Below, piece after piece: positions 20,726 through 30,082 of a DNA stretch of 64,000 bases. This DNA comes from Trichomonas vaginalis G3 (lineage: Eukaryota; Parabasalia; Trichomonadida; Trichomonadidae): positions 13,286,522 to 13,350,521 of the forward strand of contig NC_067204.1 in the NCBI RefSeq assembly GCF_026262505.1, given 5' to 3'. The position numbers and the translations under genes were made by a program. How positions within the stretch are numbered: the stretch's first letter is position 1; every line of letters starts with the position of its first letter. Below the pieces are notes generated by a model. That model was given only the letters and a program-made list of their open reading frames with translations, was not told the origin of the DNA and searched no databases.

Positions 20726-21928
20726 ATGAAGAATTTAACTATTTCTATATCCCTGTCTTCATTAAGCAGATCTCCATTGCTTACAGGAACATCGTCATTG
20801 TCGGGAAATTCATTTAAATTAACTAATTCCTATTTTTCTCGGCATTTTTCACCAATTTTTTATACAAATTCGAATAGAATCCAATTTCAATCATATAAAT
20901 CGCAATTTAAGAACATCCTAAGTGCTCCATTATCATTTTCAACGCATCAACAAACGTGGAATTTAATTTATGATTTTAAAACTTCACGTAACTCTTTTAT
21001 TTTCATTGCTTACACTCAATTTATACATTGTGAAAATAGTAGTGACTTGTATTCCCAGTATGGTGGCGGAATTTACGTTAATTATGGTCTTGATATCGAA
21101 ACAAAGGTAAAATTTTTATATGTTGGCTTTTACAACTGTACATCAAAGAATGCAGGCGCATTCTATATTTACGCCAAGCATTTTGAATCAAAATACATTT
21201 GTTGTTCAAATTGTCGCGCAGATACAATACAAGTTGGAGCCTTAATCACACAAACATCTCAAATCGCCGAATCTACATTAATCCAAAACGGTCTCGTTGA
21301 AAATCATTTTAATGACGTTGAATCTCAAGTACCAATGAAGTTTTCATTTGGAAAAATTTCTAGTATTAATACAAATTATACTAATAATCGTCCGCAGTAT
21401 GCAGCTTTCTTTTCAGTTTCGTATACAAAAGAATTTTTATCAAAATTCGAATTCTTCTATAAAGGAATTGCTAAATATGCTTTCCAAGTTAGCAGAGATA
21501 TATCTATCAAACTTGATACTTGCATTTACATTGAAAATAATGTTAAAAAAGTTTTTAACATTATTCACTATAAATATATGACAATTAGCGCGAATAACAC
21601 GATATCAACACATACAGAGTCTGGTACAATTATTCTTATTAACTCTTGCAAATTTGATATTCCAGAAAAAGAAATTAAATATAACAAGAATATTATCTTT
21701 AAATTTGTCGATTGCGATTATTCCAATCATGTATTCAATCAAGAAAATAACCAGATAGAATGTAATATCCTTGATCGCTTCGCTGAATACGATAATATCG
21801 AAGATATTATTGGACCTGCTTCTTGGCTGCCATTTGTAGGAATCTTAGGCATTATTATTGCTTTGAAGATAATGTATAATGCATGTGTATCGAATTACCA
21901 AACTACTGTTAATTTTTCTGTTGTATAA
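20726..21928 (+). CDS. Surface-type membrane protein (beta-helix-like)
   Basis: 400 residues. The body is rich in N, S, T, Y and F with repeated short beta-strand patterns (YGGGIYVNY, NAGAFYIYAK, QVGALITQ) like the right-handed beta-helix or Pmp-like surface proteins that are numerous in trichomonads. One membrane helix near the end (WLPFVGILGIIIALKIMYNA) is followed by a short tail (CVSNYQTTVNFSVV). Several N-glycosylation sites are visible. There is no strong signal peptide. The gene begins only 70 bases after ATG9 ends. Adhesion or surface function is inferred from family resemblance. Confidence 0.6.
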   Translation: MKNLTISISLSSLSRSPLLTGTSSLSGNSFKLTNSYFSRHFSPIFYTNSNRIQFQSYKSQFKNILSAPLSFSTHQQTWNLIYDFKTSRNSFIFIAYTQFIHCENSSDLYSQYGGGIYVNYGLDIETKVKFLYVGFYNCTSKNAGAFYIYAKHFESKYICCSNCRADTIQVGALITQTSQIAESTLIQNGLVENHFNDVESQVPMKFSFGKISSINTNYTNNRPQYAAFFSVSYTKEFLSKFEFFYKGIAKYAFQVSRDISIKLDTCIYIENNVKKVFNIIHYKYMTISANNTISTHTESGTIILINSCKFDIPEKEIKYNKNIIFKFVDCDYSNHVFNQENNQIECNILDRFAEYDNIEDIIGPASWLPFVGILGIIIALKIMYNACVSNYQTTVNFSVV

Positions 21929-22228
21929 TTAATTATGAATAAAATTTGTTTGTTATATAATCATTTCTGAATGTAAAGTTATCTATGTACACAATATTTA
22001 TGTGAATATGGCCTTAAATAGACAAGATTATAAAATAATATAAGTTTTTGGATGAATGTGTGATATTGCTTTTGACGTTACTATTGTTAGAAAAAATAAA
22101 TTTATTTAACGTCTGCATCTGCATAGAGATCTGGATATTATCAGGTCGTTCTTTTGCCTGATTTCCAGAAGGGTTTGTTATTAAAGAGGTATTAGTTTGA
22201 CTTTTCAGCCAACAGAATTGGAAAAAAT
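21929..22228. other. Intergenic before tRNA
   Basis: No gene seen. On the minus strand this is the tRNA 3' flank. Confidence 0.55.
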
Positions 22229-22307
22229 GGTCACTCTGGGGTTCGAACCCAGGCCCTCGCGGACCAGTGCCTTAAACTGGCGCCTTAGACCACTCGGCCA
22301 AATGACC
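22229..22307 (-). tRNA. tRNA-Leu(AAG)
   Basis: On the minus strand the sequence starts GGTCATTTGGCCGAGTGG and ends CCCAGAGTGACC. The acceptor stem pairs GGTCA(T) with (A)GTGACC, the A box (TGGCCGAGTGG) and B box (GGTTCGAACCC) are intact, the anticodon stem CCAGT/ACTGG encloses the loop TTAAGGC giving anticodon AAG, and a short extra arm is present as expected for a class II leucine tRNA. It decodes CUU (and CUC after inosine change). No intron is seen. Confidence 0.95.
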
Positions 22308-22397
22308 TTTACATTTATTATAAATGTATTATTTTAAAGATTAATGAATATTAGAAATGTACGTTTATCAAAAATTTTGATTTGATTTTTTACAAAA

Positions 22398-25004
22398 ATG
22401 ACTGATACAGGGGATGATCCCCTCAATATGGTCATTTATAATACTAGAAACAGATTAAGGGAACTTCAAAAATCAATTGGTGCTGAAAATACAGATTATT
22501 CAACTCTTGTTTCTGAAATCAAAGATTTATCAACCACATTAAAACAAGAATCTGAAGTAATTTCAGCAATACCGCCACAAACATCAGATGTCATACCTCT
22601 TTTCAGACCCACAATTACTACAGCTCGAAAAAAAGAAAAACAAAATGTCCCACCATTAGATGATGTTAGATATAAAGTTACAAAAGCAGCTGTTTTAAAG
22701 AAACAATATACAGTTATTAAGAAAGACACAAAAAAATTGCCTACTCTAAAAGGAAACGCAAAATTTCAAGACGCTTCAACTCTAATTGCGAAAGGAATTC
22801 TCTCTCCGAGCGATGATTTATCAAATCTATTACCAACTGTTGAACCTTCTTCTGGTCCAACTGGTTCTTTATTATTTCCAAATATACATGTTGATATTGG
22901 AGCCGCAGCACGAGAGATACAGAGGAAGAAAGCTTTAAAGACACAAAGACGTCAGATTACAACACCAACTGCTATTCTTACTACACCAAGAATAAATGAT
23001 TTACCAGAAGAAGTCATAGAAAAGCCAGCTGAAGAGCCTCCAAAACCAAGAATTTACGAAGACTTACAAGATGAGTTTGCATATCAAACACTTCTCGTTG
23101 TTCACGGAAAGATTGCTCGTGAAACACCAGATTTTGAATCTTTCCAACGTACAAACACTTCTCGGTGGGAAAGAATTAACCAAATCTTGCTTAAAATCGA
23201 GGAAATTTGTGCGATATTTAAACTTTCATATGCTGAAATTGATGGTAGAAAGTTATCTCAAGCATCTTTCTCAAAACAACTTGATATGGATGTAGCTCTT
23301 GGTTGTTTGTTAAACATAGAAGAATATGTTAATAAAATAAGAAATCAGGCTGCAACATTAATACAGCGCAACTTCAGACTCTTTCTAGAGCGTCGTGAGT
23401 GCAATAATAGGAAGACTCTGTTCCATGCTGCATTAACAATTCAGAATTTCTGGCGCAATCAAAAATCAAAAGAAATTTTCTTAAACGAGATTCGAAATAA
23501 TATTGAAGAAATTCCAAATAGAGCAATGGATCTCACTAATAATATGTCTGGAAAGTTTAAAGATATCGAAAAGGATCCATATGTCGAAGTGCATGTGATA
23601 ACAAATCCAATTGATTTCCTTCGAGTTATGGATTTGATGTTTACAAATATCACACTTATACTCATTGTTCATTATCTTCCACAGTCACATATATGGGAAG
23701 ACTTTTTGGAATATATGGCGCACTGTGGTATTCCAAATGTGAATGAACGAATCAACTTTGTTATCCTTAAAGAAACTTATGGTGGAAATGGAATTTCCAA
23801 TCGTTTGTTCTTAGACATGGTAAGTGTTAATTACGTGAAAAAATTATTATTTGGTAGAACATCATTTTTAGTTCCTCATTCTGATTGGGATATCGAGAGA
23901 CAACTATCACTTGATCTCAATATTCCGATCTTCGGATCTATTAAACCTGAAGAAATAGAATCTCGAACAGAAACAACTTCAGTTTTTCGAAAATCAGGAA
24001 TTGTTACACCTTTATCAACGAAAGAGTATTTTGATATTGAAGAGCTTGGTAATGAAGTAATAGAGCTAATGAGAAGCAATACAGATTTAACAAGGTGGAT
24101 AATTCATCTTGGTTGCAATCAATCAGAAGACGCCATTGCTTGGTTCGAATCAAATCGAGATATTTTATATAGTCCTGATTCTTTTGAAGAAAAAATGAAA
24201 CGATCAATTTCCGCTACAACAAAGCCTCAGATATTCCTTCAAAAGATCAGCATGTATGGAGCTACTGTTGAAGCAGTTCCAAACATTGTTTATTCCTTCC
24301 CAAGTGTATCACTCTTGCTTACAGGAAATGAAATCAGAGTCATTGGAACATACGATCGAATGCATCATTCTCCATTCAGGTTTGGTGCTCTTGTTGCTCC
24401 ATCAGTTAGTATTAATGGTATTGAATTAGTATCAATGGGAAGAGCTGTAGGATCAGAGCTTATGAAGAGGAATATAATAGGCTATGTTACTGTAGATTTC
24501 ATGACATTCCAAGATAAAAATATAATGAGAACTATTGGTTTTGGGATAAGATTGAATAGCTATCCTGCAGCCTTGCAGCTTGCTTATTGTACACTTTCTG
24601 CAGGTTACAACGAGCAAAAAAACAAAATTGTTTTATTGCGGAATAATGGACAAGAACAAATCAAAGGAAAGAAGTCAAGATATGTCATAATTCATACTGG
24701 ATTAACCCATAATGCATTAAATGACTTTGGATCTAAAGATATTAAGAGAAATTGCTTCAATCATGGTTTCATGTTTGATTTGCTTAATAGAACAGGTTTT
24801 AAATTGCAATTTTTAGATGCTCCACCAGAAGGTAAAAGTTTCTCCATGGTTAGCGCAACATCTGTCGATGCAGCAATTGCATTGTTTGAAAAATCATATG
24901 AATTCATTGTTAGAATGTTATCTCAGAAATGTCCATCAGATGAGAATTCTATTTCTCGAGCATTAATAAGTGCTAGGCATTTCCATTCGCGTGTTTTGAA
25001 ATAA
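22398..25004 (+). CDS. IQ-motif protein, IQCH-like
   Basis: 868 residues. The first 330 are helical and charged. IQ motifs for calmodulin binding lie near residue 317 (AATLIQRNFRLFLERR) and 348 (AALTIQNFWRNQKSK). The C-terminal half is a folded region that looks like a divergent ATP-grasp domain (LLLTGNEIRVIGTYDR, then GRAVGSELMKRNIIGYVTVDFMTFQD). This order matches IQCH, a protein of cilia and sperm. Trichomonads have flagella, so an axonemal role is plausible. The assignment is from layout and motif recall. Confidence 0.6.
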   Translation: MTDTGDDPLNMVIYNTRNRLRELQKSIGAENTDYSTLVSEIKDLSTTLKQESEVISAIPPQTSDVIPLFRPTITTARKKEKQNVPPLDDVRYKVTKAAVLKKQYTVIKKDTKKLPTLKGNAKFQDASTLIAKGILSPSDDLSNLLPTVEPSSGPTGSLLFPNIHVDIGAAAREIQRKKALKTQRRQITTPTAILTTPRINDLPEEVIEKPAEEPPKPRIYEDLQDEFAYQTLLVVHGKIARETPDFESFQRTNTSRWERINQILLKIEEICAIFKLSYAEIDGRKLSQASFSKQLDMDVALGCLLNIEEYVNKIRNQAATLIQRNFRLFLERRECNNRKTLFHAALTIQNFWRNQKSKEIFLNEIRNNIEEIPNRAMDLTNNMSGKFKDIEKDPYVEVHVITNPIDFLRVMDLMFTNITLILIVHYLPQSHIWEDFLEYMAHCGIPNVNERINFVILKETYGGNGISNRLFLDMVSVNYVKKLLFGRTSFLVPHSDWDIERQLSLDLNIPIFGSIKPEEIESRTETTSVFRKSGIVTPLSTKEYFDIEELGNEVIELMRSNTDLTRWIIHLGCNQSEDAIAWFESNRDILYSPDSFEEKMKRSISATTKPQIFLQKISMYGATVEAVPNIVYSFPSVSLLLTGNEIRVIGTYDRMHHSPFRFGALVAPSVSINGIELVSMGRAVGSELMKRNIIGYVTVDFMTFQDKNIMRTIGFGIRLNSYPAALQLAYCTLSAGYNEQKNKIVLLRNNGQEQIKGKKSRYVIIHTGLTHNALNDFGSKDIKRNCFNHGFMFDLLNRTGFKLQFLDAPPEGKSFSMVSATSVDAAIALFEKSYEFIVRMLSQKCPSDENSISRALISARHFHSRVLK

Positions 25005-25301
25005 ATTTGTTTATTATATATCTGTGTTTAAAATTTGAGTAATTTTTAATTGTTTTTCAATCAAATATGATCAGAGATAATATTCTTGATTTCCAAATTT
25101 TTTCCAAAATCAAAAATCTATATAGAAAAATCTAGAAAAATATTGTTGAATTTTAAAAATATTCAATAATTTGGAAAAAGCGAGAGGAGTTCATTAAAAA
25201 ATAAATCTAAAATATGATTCAATAATATGTATTAAAGGTAAATATCTCTTTTAGACATAAAATCTATATAAAATTAGAATTCTTGTCACTTTTTCAAAAA
25301 A
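25005..25301. other. Intergenic with initiator
   Basis: AT-rich; contains the initiator at 25287-25295 and nothing else recognisable. Confidence 0.6.
25287..25295 (+). promoter_or_regulatory. Initiator (Inr) TCACTTTTT
   Basis: CTTGTCACTTTTTC lies 7 bases before the ATG at 25302, giving a very short leader as is usual in Trichomonas. Confidence 0.75.
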
Positions 25302-26315
25302 ATGAATAAAGATGATTTTCCATTTACGTCGGATGAAGACTTTTTGCTGCTTCAATCATACGTGAGGCATCCAGGAGAATTCAATAAAATTGCTGAGTCT
25401 TTTTCTGGTAGAAGAACAGCTGATAGACTTCAAAAAAGGTGGGAAGAACTGAATGAAAACATGTTACCCGATCAACTCGATGTTTTTGATCATTTCAAGA
25501 AAGCGGAAAATCAATACAAACCAGAAAAATATTACTATGGTCAAGAATATGAATATGAGACTCCAAATATCGAAGATATACTAAGCTGCTACAATGATGT
25601 ACCATCATTGGCCCAAAAAACAGAAGGTTTTGAGATAAATTATTCGTCTAATCCCGAAGATGAATGTTCTGATCTTAATGAACATACTCTAGGAACATAT
25701 TTCGATGCAAAATCTGTTTTAGATATAATAACAAGGAGTTTGCAAGAAACAATTTCCGATGATCATGTCAGGGAAATGCTATTAAGAGATTATAGATTAA
25801 CTCTTTACATTGAGGGGCAAAAGTTAGCAGTCCATGATCTTACGAGAAGGATTACATTTATTAACGATAAACTTCAGCCAGAAGTTGCCGAAAAAGAATG
25901 CCAGCACATTTTGGCTTTTTATAACAAAGTAATGAATTTTGTAAAGCATAAAGCGGCTAGTTACTGTCAACACTCTAATATGAGGATGACTCCAAGTGGT
26001 CTTCTTCTCGATTTAGCCCAAATTTTATCTTATATGAGCAGAGTACATTGGCCAACACAAAACTTCAAACCATACGTATACAAATTAAAACAAGAATGCG
26101 ATATCGCTTACATTTCTACATGTGCTGCAATTCTGAACTATTTAGAGCCGGCAGGTCTTCAGAAATACGATAGATTCATCGACGCGGTCATTATGTACGA
26201 TCCAGAAGAAAAACTCGATGGACAACTTTTGGCACTTCCTCAGACTTATGTACGACAGAGAAGATACCAGATGAAGCAAAATATCCAACAGATGCCTCAA
26301 TTTTCACCACAGTAA
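25302..26315 (+). CDS. SANT/Myb-like N-terminus, helical body
   Basis: 337 residues. Residues 7-50 (FTSDEDFLLLQSYVRHPGEFNKIAE with FSGRRTADRLQKRWEEL) have the helix pattern of a single SANT/Myb or microspherule-type domain: acidic start, FNKIAE in place of WxxIA, and RxxxRW near the end. The remaining part is mostly helical with no known motif; the tail is Gln-rich. Trichomonads have very many Myb proteins, but this one has a single, divergent repeat, so it may belong to a chromatin complex rather than bind DNA itself. Confidence 0.55.
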   Translation: MNKDDFPFTSDEDFLLLQSYVRHPGEFNKIAESFSGRRTADRLQKRWEELNENMLPDQLDVFDHFKKAENQYKPEKYYYGQEYEYETPNIEDILSCYNDVPSLAQKTEGFEINYSSNPEDECSDLNEHTLGTYFDAKSVLDIITRSLQETISDDHVREMLLRDYRLTLYIEGQKLAVHDLTRRITFINDKLQPEVAEKECQHILAFYNKVMNFVKHKAASYCQHSNMRMTPSGLLLDLAQILSYMSRVHWPTQNFKPYVYKLKQECDIAYISTCAAILNYLEPAGLQKYDRFIDAVIMYDPEEKLDGQLLALPQTYVRQRRYQMKQNIQQMPQFSPQ

Positions 26316-26547
26316 ATTATCTATGTTTGTATTATTATATAAATCTTTGATTATATTATTTTTTAATTTTTTTTTGAAAATTAAGAAATTACCGATCAAT
26401 AAATGTCATTGCATTGTAATTTAAAGTAGTTTAGAATAATATACTGAGACTAAAGTATTTAATTTTTAAACGCTAAAAATATTATTTGGAAGATGAAGGA
26501 AAAAATAATTAACAAATAATAACATGATGTAGTAATACTATTAATGC

Positions 26548-26955
26548 TTAAACCAGCTTGTTTTCAACAATATCAAGGATTTCTACATCGACAATCCAAG
26601 TAGAATCAGGATCAAAGAGTCCATCCACTCCTTGCTCACCATAAGCAAGGCCAGGAGGTATTGTGATACGGCGAGTTTCTCCGAGGCATGCTTGCAATAA
26701 GCCTTTTGTAAATCCTGGTATAACTTTCTGTGAATCCATCTTAATTCTGAGTTGATTTCCAGCAGCTCTTGTGTCAATGATTGGATGTAATTGTCCTTCA
26801 ACGCGGGCTAAAACGTGGCAGTATACAATACTTGTTTCTGTAACGATGCGCTTGCATTTATCTTGGGATCTATTAAAACATCCAATTTTGATATCTGGAG
26901 AGTATGGTTTTTCAGTTGAAAATGATGTAACGAGATTAAACAGAACAAAAAACAT
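26548..26955 (-). CDS. Secreted/ER FKBP-type prolyl isomerase
   Basis: 135 residues. A hydrophobic N-terminus (FFVLFNLVTSFS) acts as a signal peptide; the rest is one FKBP domain with the active-site strand VIPGFTKGLLQACLGETRRITIPPGLAYG and the closing WIVDVEILDI. Asp, Phe, Val-Ile and Tyr that line the pocket are present (the usual central Trp is not in the expected place). FKBPs turn Xaa-Pro bonds and help folding; with the signal this one should work in the ER. It has no C-terminal retention signal (ends ENKLV). Confidence 0.88.
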   Translation of the reverse strand: MFFVLFNLVTSFSTEKPYSPDIKIGCFNRSQDKCKRIVTETSIVYCHVLARVEGQLHPIIDTRAAGNQLRIKMDSQKVIPGFTKGLLQACLGETRRITIPPGLAYGEQGVDGLFDPDSTWIVDVEILDIVENKLV

Positions 26956-27284
26956 TAATTAGAAATCTGACAAATAAAATTATTTTACATTTTTATTTAT
27001 ATGACATAATTCAATAGATATGATGATATATATTGTTATTCTTCCATATTAACTATCAGTACCAAAAATAACGATTGTTTGGCACTTTGTTTTACATAGT
27101 ATAGACAGATTTCGAATTATGAAATTGAATCAAAGCATAAATATGCGATTTCAGGATATCTTACATAAGTGCATGAATGCATATAGGCCGAAACTACTTA
27201 CTTTCTTAGGATCAATTCAGATCCGCCTATTGAATTCGTTATGGTTGATTTCTTAGGGAATGTAAAAAAAAGAGTAATTAATCA
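26956..27284. other. Divergent intergenic
   Basis: Between the FKBP and DENN genes; AT-rich; no element recognised. Confidence 0.55.
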
Positions 27285-28517
27285 ATGGTGAAAAAACTAT
27301 TCGAGTCCGTTTTCTTAATAGAAGTCAGACAACCAGATATCATCAACCTCGAAGCTATGCACCCACAAGATCACGAACTCTCTGATGAAATGCTTTATTT
27401 ATCTTCCGCAACAACTCCTTTAATTCCTTTACCGGAAACAAGCTTTGTCTATACATTTAACATGAAACAACTATATTGCCACACTATATACTTTTTCCAA
27501 TCAGGTGTTTCATACGAAATCATTATATTTTCTGCAACATCATATTGCAAAATTTTCAGAGAGTTTTTAGATCAAGCACTACATCATTTCAAGGAGAAAA
27601 TAGCAACAGCAAGAGAAAGATACCAATATGTTCTTGATTACCTTTTGAAATGGAAAAATGAAATCGACTCTGAAAAAATAACTCTCCAATTTCCAAACGG
27701 AGATGTCGAATTCACACTTCCTGATGAACGCTGCTTCGAAGGTTACAACCCCTCCAAATACTTTAATCTACAACAAGTTAAAGATATTTGGCGCGCACTT
27801 TTAGCGGATGAACCAATATTAATTGTTGCACCTGATGCAGAAGTAGGATCATATGCATGCCTTTCAGCCCTTTCTCTCTCAAAGCCAATTGAATACAAAG
27901 GTTCTTTCATTTTATGGCTTCGAGAAACTGATCCACGATTCATAGATTTAGTTAACAACAAATCAGAAGTCAAAATTGTTGCTTCATCCAATCCAAACTT
28001 GTCAAATCTTAACTATTTCAAAGTAATTATAAATGTTGACAAAGTAAGGGATGATTCAGCGGCTTCCAAGTATGCTTACACAGAGTTACCAGATAGGATG
28101 GCCGATATTTTGTCCGTCTGCGTTTCTGTGATGGATCATTACTTAAATTACAATCCATGGGCTGATTTGCTTAATGATCCTTTAAAACAAAAGGTTGTTA
28201 AGAGTTATCGCAAATTACTTACGAAACCTTCTATTTCTGTTGATGATTATCTGAAATTTTCTCGATCAAAAACTTTTGAGTATTTCAGATATCGGAACTT
28301 AAACAGAGACACATGGCGAGAGGCAATTCTCTCTGGAGATCCGAATTGTCTTACAAAAATACAAAATCCCGAAGATTTACTCAAAATTATAAGTTATTCC
28401 AAGGAGCAAAAGAAGAAATACGTCAACGACAAACATGTTTTTTCTGTTCTCAACCAGCATTTGAAAATTGCAAGCCAAAGATATCACGAACTTACAGGAT
28501 CTGATCCCAAGTTGTGA
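27285..28517 (+). CDS. DENN-domain protein (DENND6/AVL9-like)
   Basis: 410 residues. The middle region IWRALLADEPILIVAPDAEVGSYACLSALSLSKPIEY is the core DENN pattern (leucine-rich helix, then a strand with EPILIVAP, then a helix before a Pro). The flanks fit the upstream longin-like part (FVYTFNMKQLYCHTIYFF) and a helical tail. DENN proteins activate Rab GTPases by nucleotide exchange in vesicle traffic. The total is shorter than most animal members, closer to DENND6 or AVL9. The target Rab is unknown. Confidence 0.65.
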   Translation: MVKKLFESVFLIEVRQPDIINLEAMHPQDHELSDEMLYLSSATTPLIPLPETSFVYTFNMKQLYCHTIYFFQSGVSYEIIIFSATSYCKIFREFLDQALHHFKEKIATARERYQYVLDYLLKWKNEIDSEKITLQFPNGDVEFTLPDERCFEGYNPSKYFNLQQVKDIWRALLADEPILIVAPDAEVGSYACLSALSLSKPIEYKGSFILWLRETDPRFIDLVNNKSEVKIVASSNPNLSNLNYFKVIINVDKVRDDSAASKYAYTELPDRMADILSVCVSVMDHYLNYNPWADLLNDPLKQKVVKSYRKLLTKPSISVDDYLKFSRSKTFEYFRYRNLNRDTWREAILSGDPNCLTKIQNPEDLLKIISYSKEQKKKYVNDKHVFSVLNQHLKIASQRYHELTGSDPKL

Positions 28518-28975
28518 TTCATCTATAGAAGTTTATATATTTATGAATAAAATTTCGTTATGTTAGATTGTTATGTTAATTTTTAATTTTATTTTTCAAA
28601 TTCAATATATTTATATGGTAATTCACTTTCAATTCCAATAAGAATTCTCACCCAAATTCAAGATACATCTGAAATCTTTTAATATTAAAAAAAAATTAAA
28701 ATCATATTCAGTAATATATTATTCAATGGCGATGAGGACAAATAGTTTTCATTATCTTATACCAGCTTAGTATTAACGCATTACATTAATCAAAGTTATA
28801 AGATAAATTCAATAAAATTATTACTTTAATGGAATTAAAGCCATCCTCACACTGAGGCAGCAATACGAAGCTCAAATGTACTCTCCCAAACGTATAGAAT
28901 TCGATTATGTAATGAGTTAGAAAATGTAACGCACAAAGTTTAGAGAGCCGTTAAACAAAAAGTGACAATTTCCTC
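28518..28975. other. Intergenic, no gene seen
   Basis: AT-rich. AAAAAGTGACAA lies 9 bases before the ATG at 28976 and is the inverted initiator-like motif. Confidence 0.6.
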
Positions 28976-29311
28976 ATGACATATTCATATTCATACACTG
29001 GCTACTCAACAGACATTGATGAGGAAGCTGCTATGTCGAAAGCTATCGAAATGTCACAAACATCATCAAAAATTGATATTCCTAGCGTTAATCTCAAAGG
29101 ATGGGGACAAGACGAGTATCTCTTCGTTCTCGATTACTTCAATTCCCTTGGTTTAGAATATTCACAGGCCGTACTGAAATACGAAAGCCAGCATCCAGAT
29201 ATTAAGCTTGATAGAAAAGCACTCGCAAAAAGATATAACCTCGACTATGAAATTCGTACACCACTCATTGTACAACTTATGTCAGAACACCTTGTTAAGA
29301 TCGAGGAGTAA
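28976..29311 (+). CDS. Small protein with UIM-like motif
   Basis: 111 residues. Residues 15-28 (DEEAAMSKAIEMSQ) fit a ubiquitin-interacting motif: acidic run, Ala, and Ser four positions later. The rest (GWGQDEYLFVLDYFNSLGLEYSQAVLKY and on) is helical and unfamiliar. Binding to ubiquitin is an inference from one short motif. The start is the first ATG after AAAAAGTGACAA. Confidence 0.65.
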   Translation: MTYSYSYTGYSTDIDEEAAMSKAIEMSQTSSKIDIPSVNLKGWGQDEYLFVLDYFNSLGLEYSQAVLKYESQHPDIKLDRKALAKRYNLDYEIRTPLIVQLMSEHLVKIEE

Positions 29312-30082
29312 ATTTTGCGTAATTTTTATTTATATTGATAAAAAAATATGGTTTTTCTTTTATTAAACCTGCACTTGTTTTACTTTAAAACAGCATTTTT
29401 ACTAAATATCACATAATTGATCTTCTTTTCCAAATCGAAATTTCAGAAATATAATTTTTTCCTTATGAAAGTCTAGATGTCACTCATGCGTGCCCTTACA
29501 TGAATGGGTTGTAGAAAGGCGGATAATTTACTTAGAGTTTTATTTTCTGAACATCATCACGCCTGTACCCGTCTTTTTGGAAGCATGGGAGAAAAGTAAT
29601 AAGAACACCCTTAAACTCAATTTACAAAACAATCAAAACAGAATTGATGGATTCAAAGAAATATCTCCCTCTCATGACACTCATTTCTGATGATTATCAT
29701 GTAAAAGAAGATTTAGATGATTAAAGAAATTCATTTTTGAATTTATCAAAGGAGTTTTAAAGGTAATTATCAAAACAAATGCTCTTATCAACTTATATAT
29801 TATGTTATTAAAATTTCAAAGCCAAAAACCTTTTGCTTGTAGAATGTGAAACAATCAAAATCGTTAAATTTTTTTGAGAGGATCTTCTCAAATTTGAGAA
29901 TGAATTTCCATTGAAATATGACGCAATCAGAGGAATGCTGACTTCCTTTAATACAGGCCAAATTGGGCAAATCAGAAAATATTTTGTGGAGAGTGATCAG
30001 GTGTCAGAAATACCTCTCCTCAAGTTTGCAATTCCAAGTGAAGTGACAGATTATTAAATTTTAAGAGTCAAATTTTTCGAAG
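29312..30082. other. Gene-poor spacer with decayed coding remnants
   Basis: No complete gene. Two short translated stretches look coding: 29632-29724 (see its own entry) and about 29881-30056 (DLLKFENEFPLKYDAIRG, ending in a stop), the second of unknown family. Confidence 0.6.
29632..29724 (+). pseudogene. Remnant of a DUF3447/ankyrin-repeat protein
   Basis: The frame reads IKTELMDSKKYLPL then LTLISDDYHVKEDLDD and a stop. I recall nearly the same two phrases, in the same order but farther apart, in the N-terminal region of the very large trichomonad DUF3447/ankyrin family. The intervening residues are missing, so this is an internally deleted relic. The identification is from memory of the family's conserved text. 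Confidence 0.55.

Noticed and set aside
29490..29690. Plus-strand frame of 66 codons
   Set aside because: It overlaps the ankyrin-family remnant in another frame and looks like out-of-frame readthrough.
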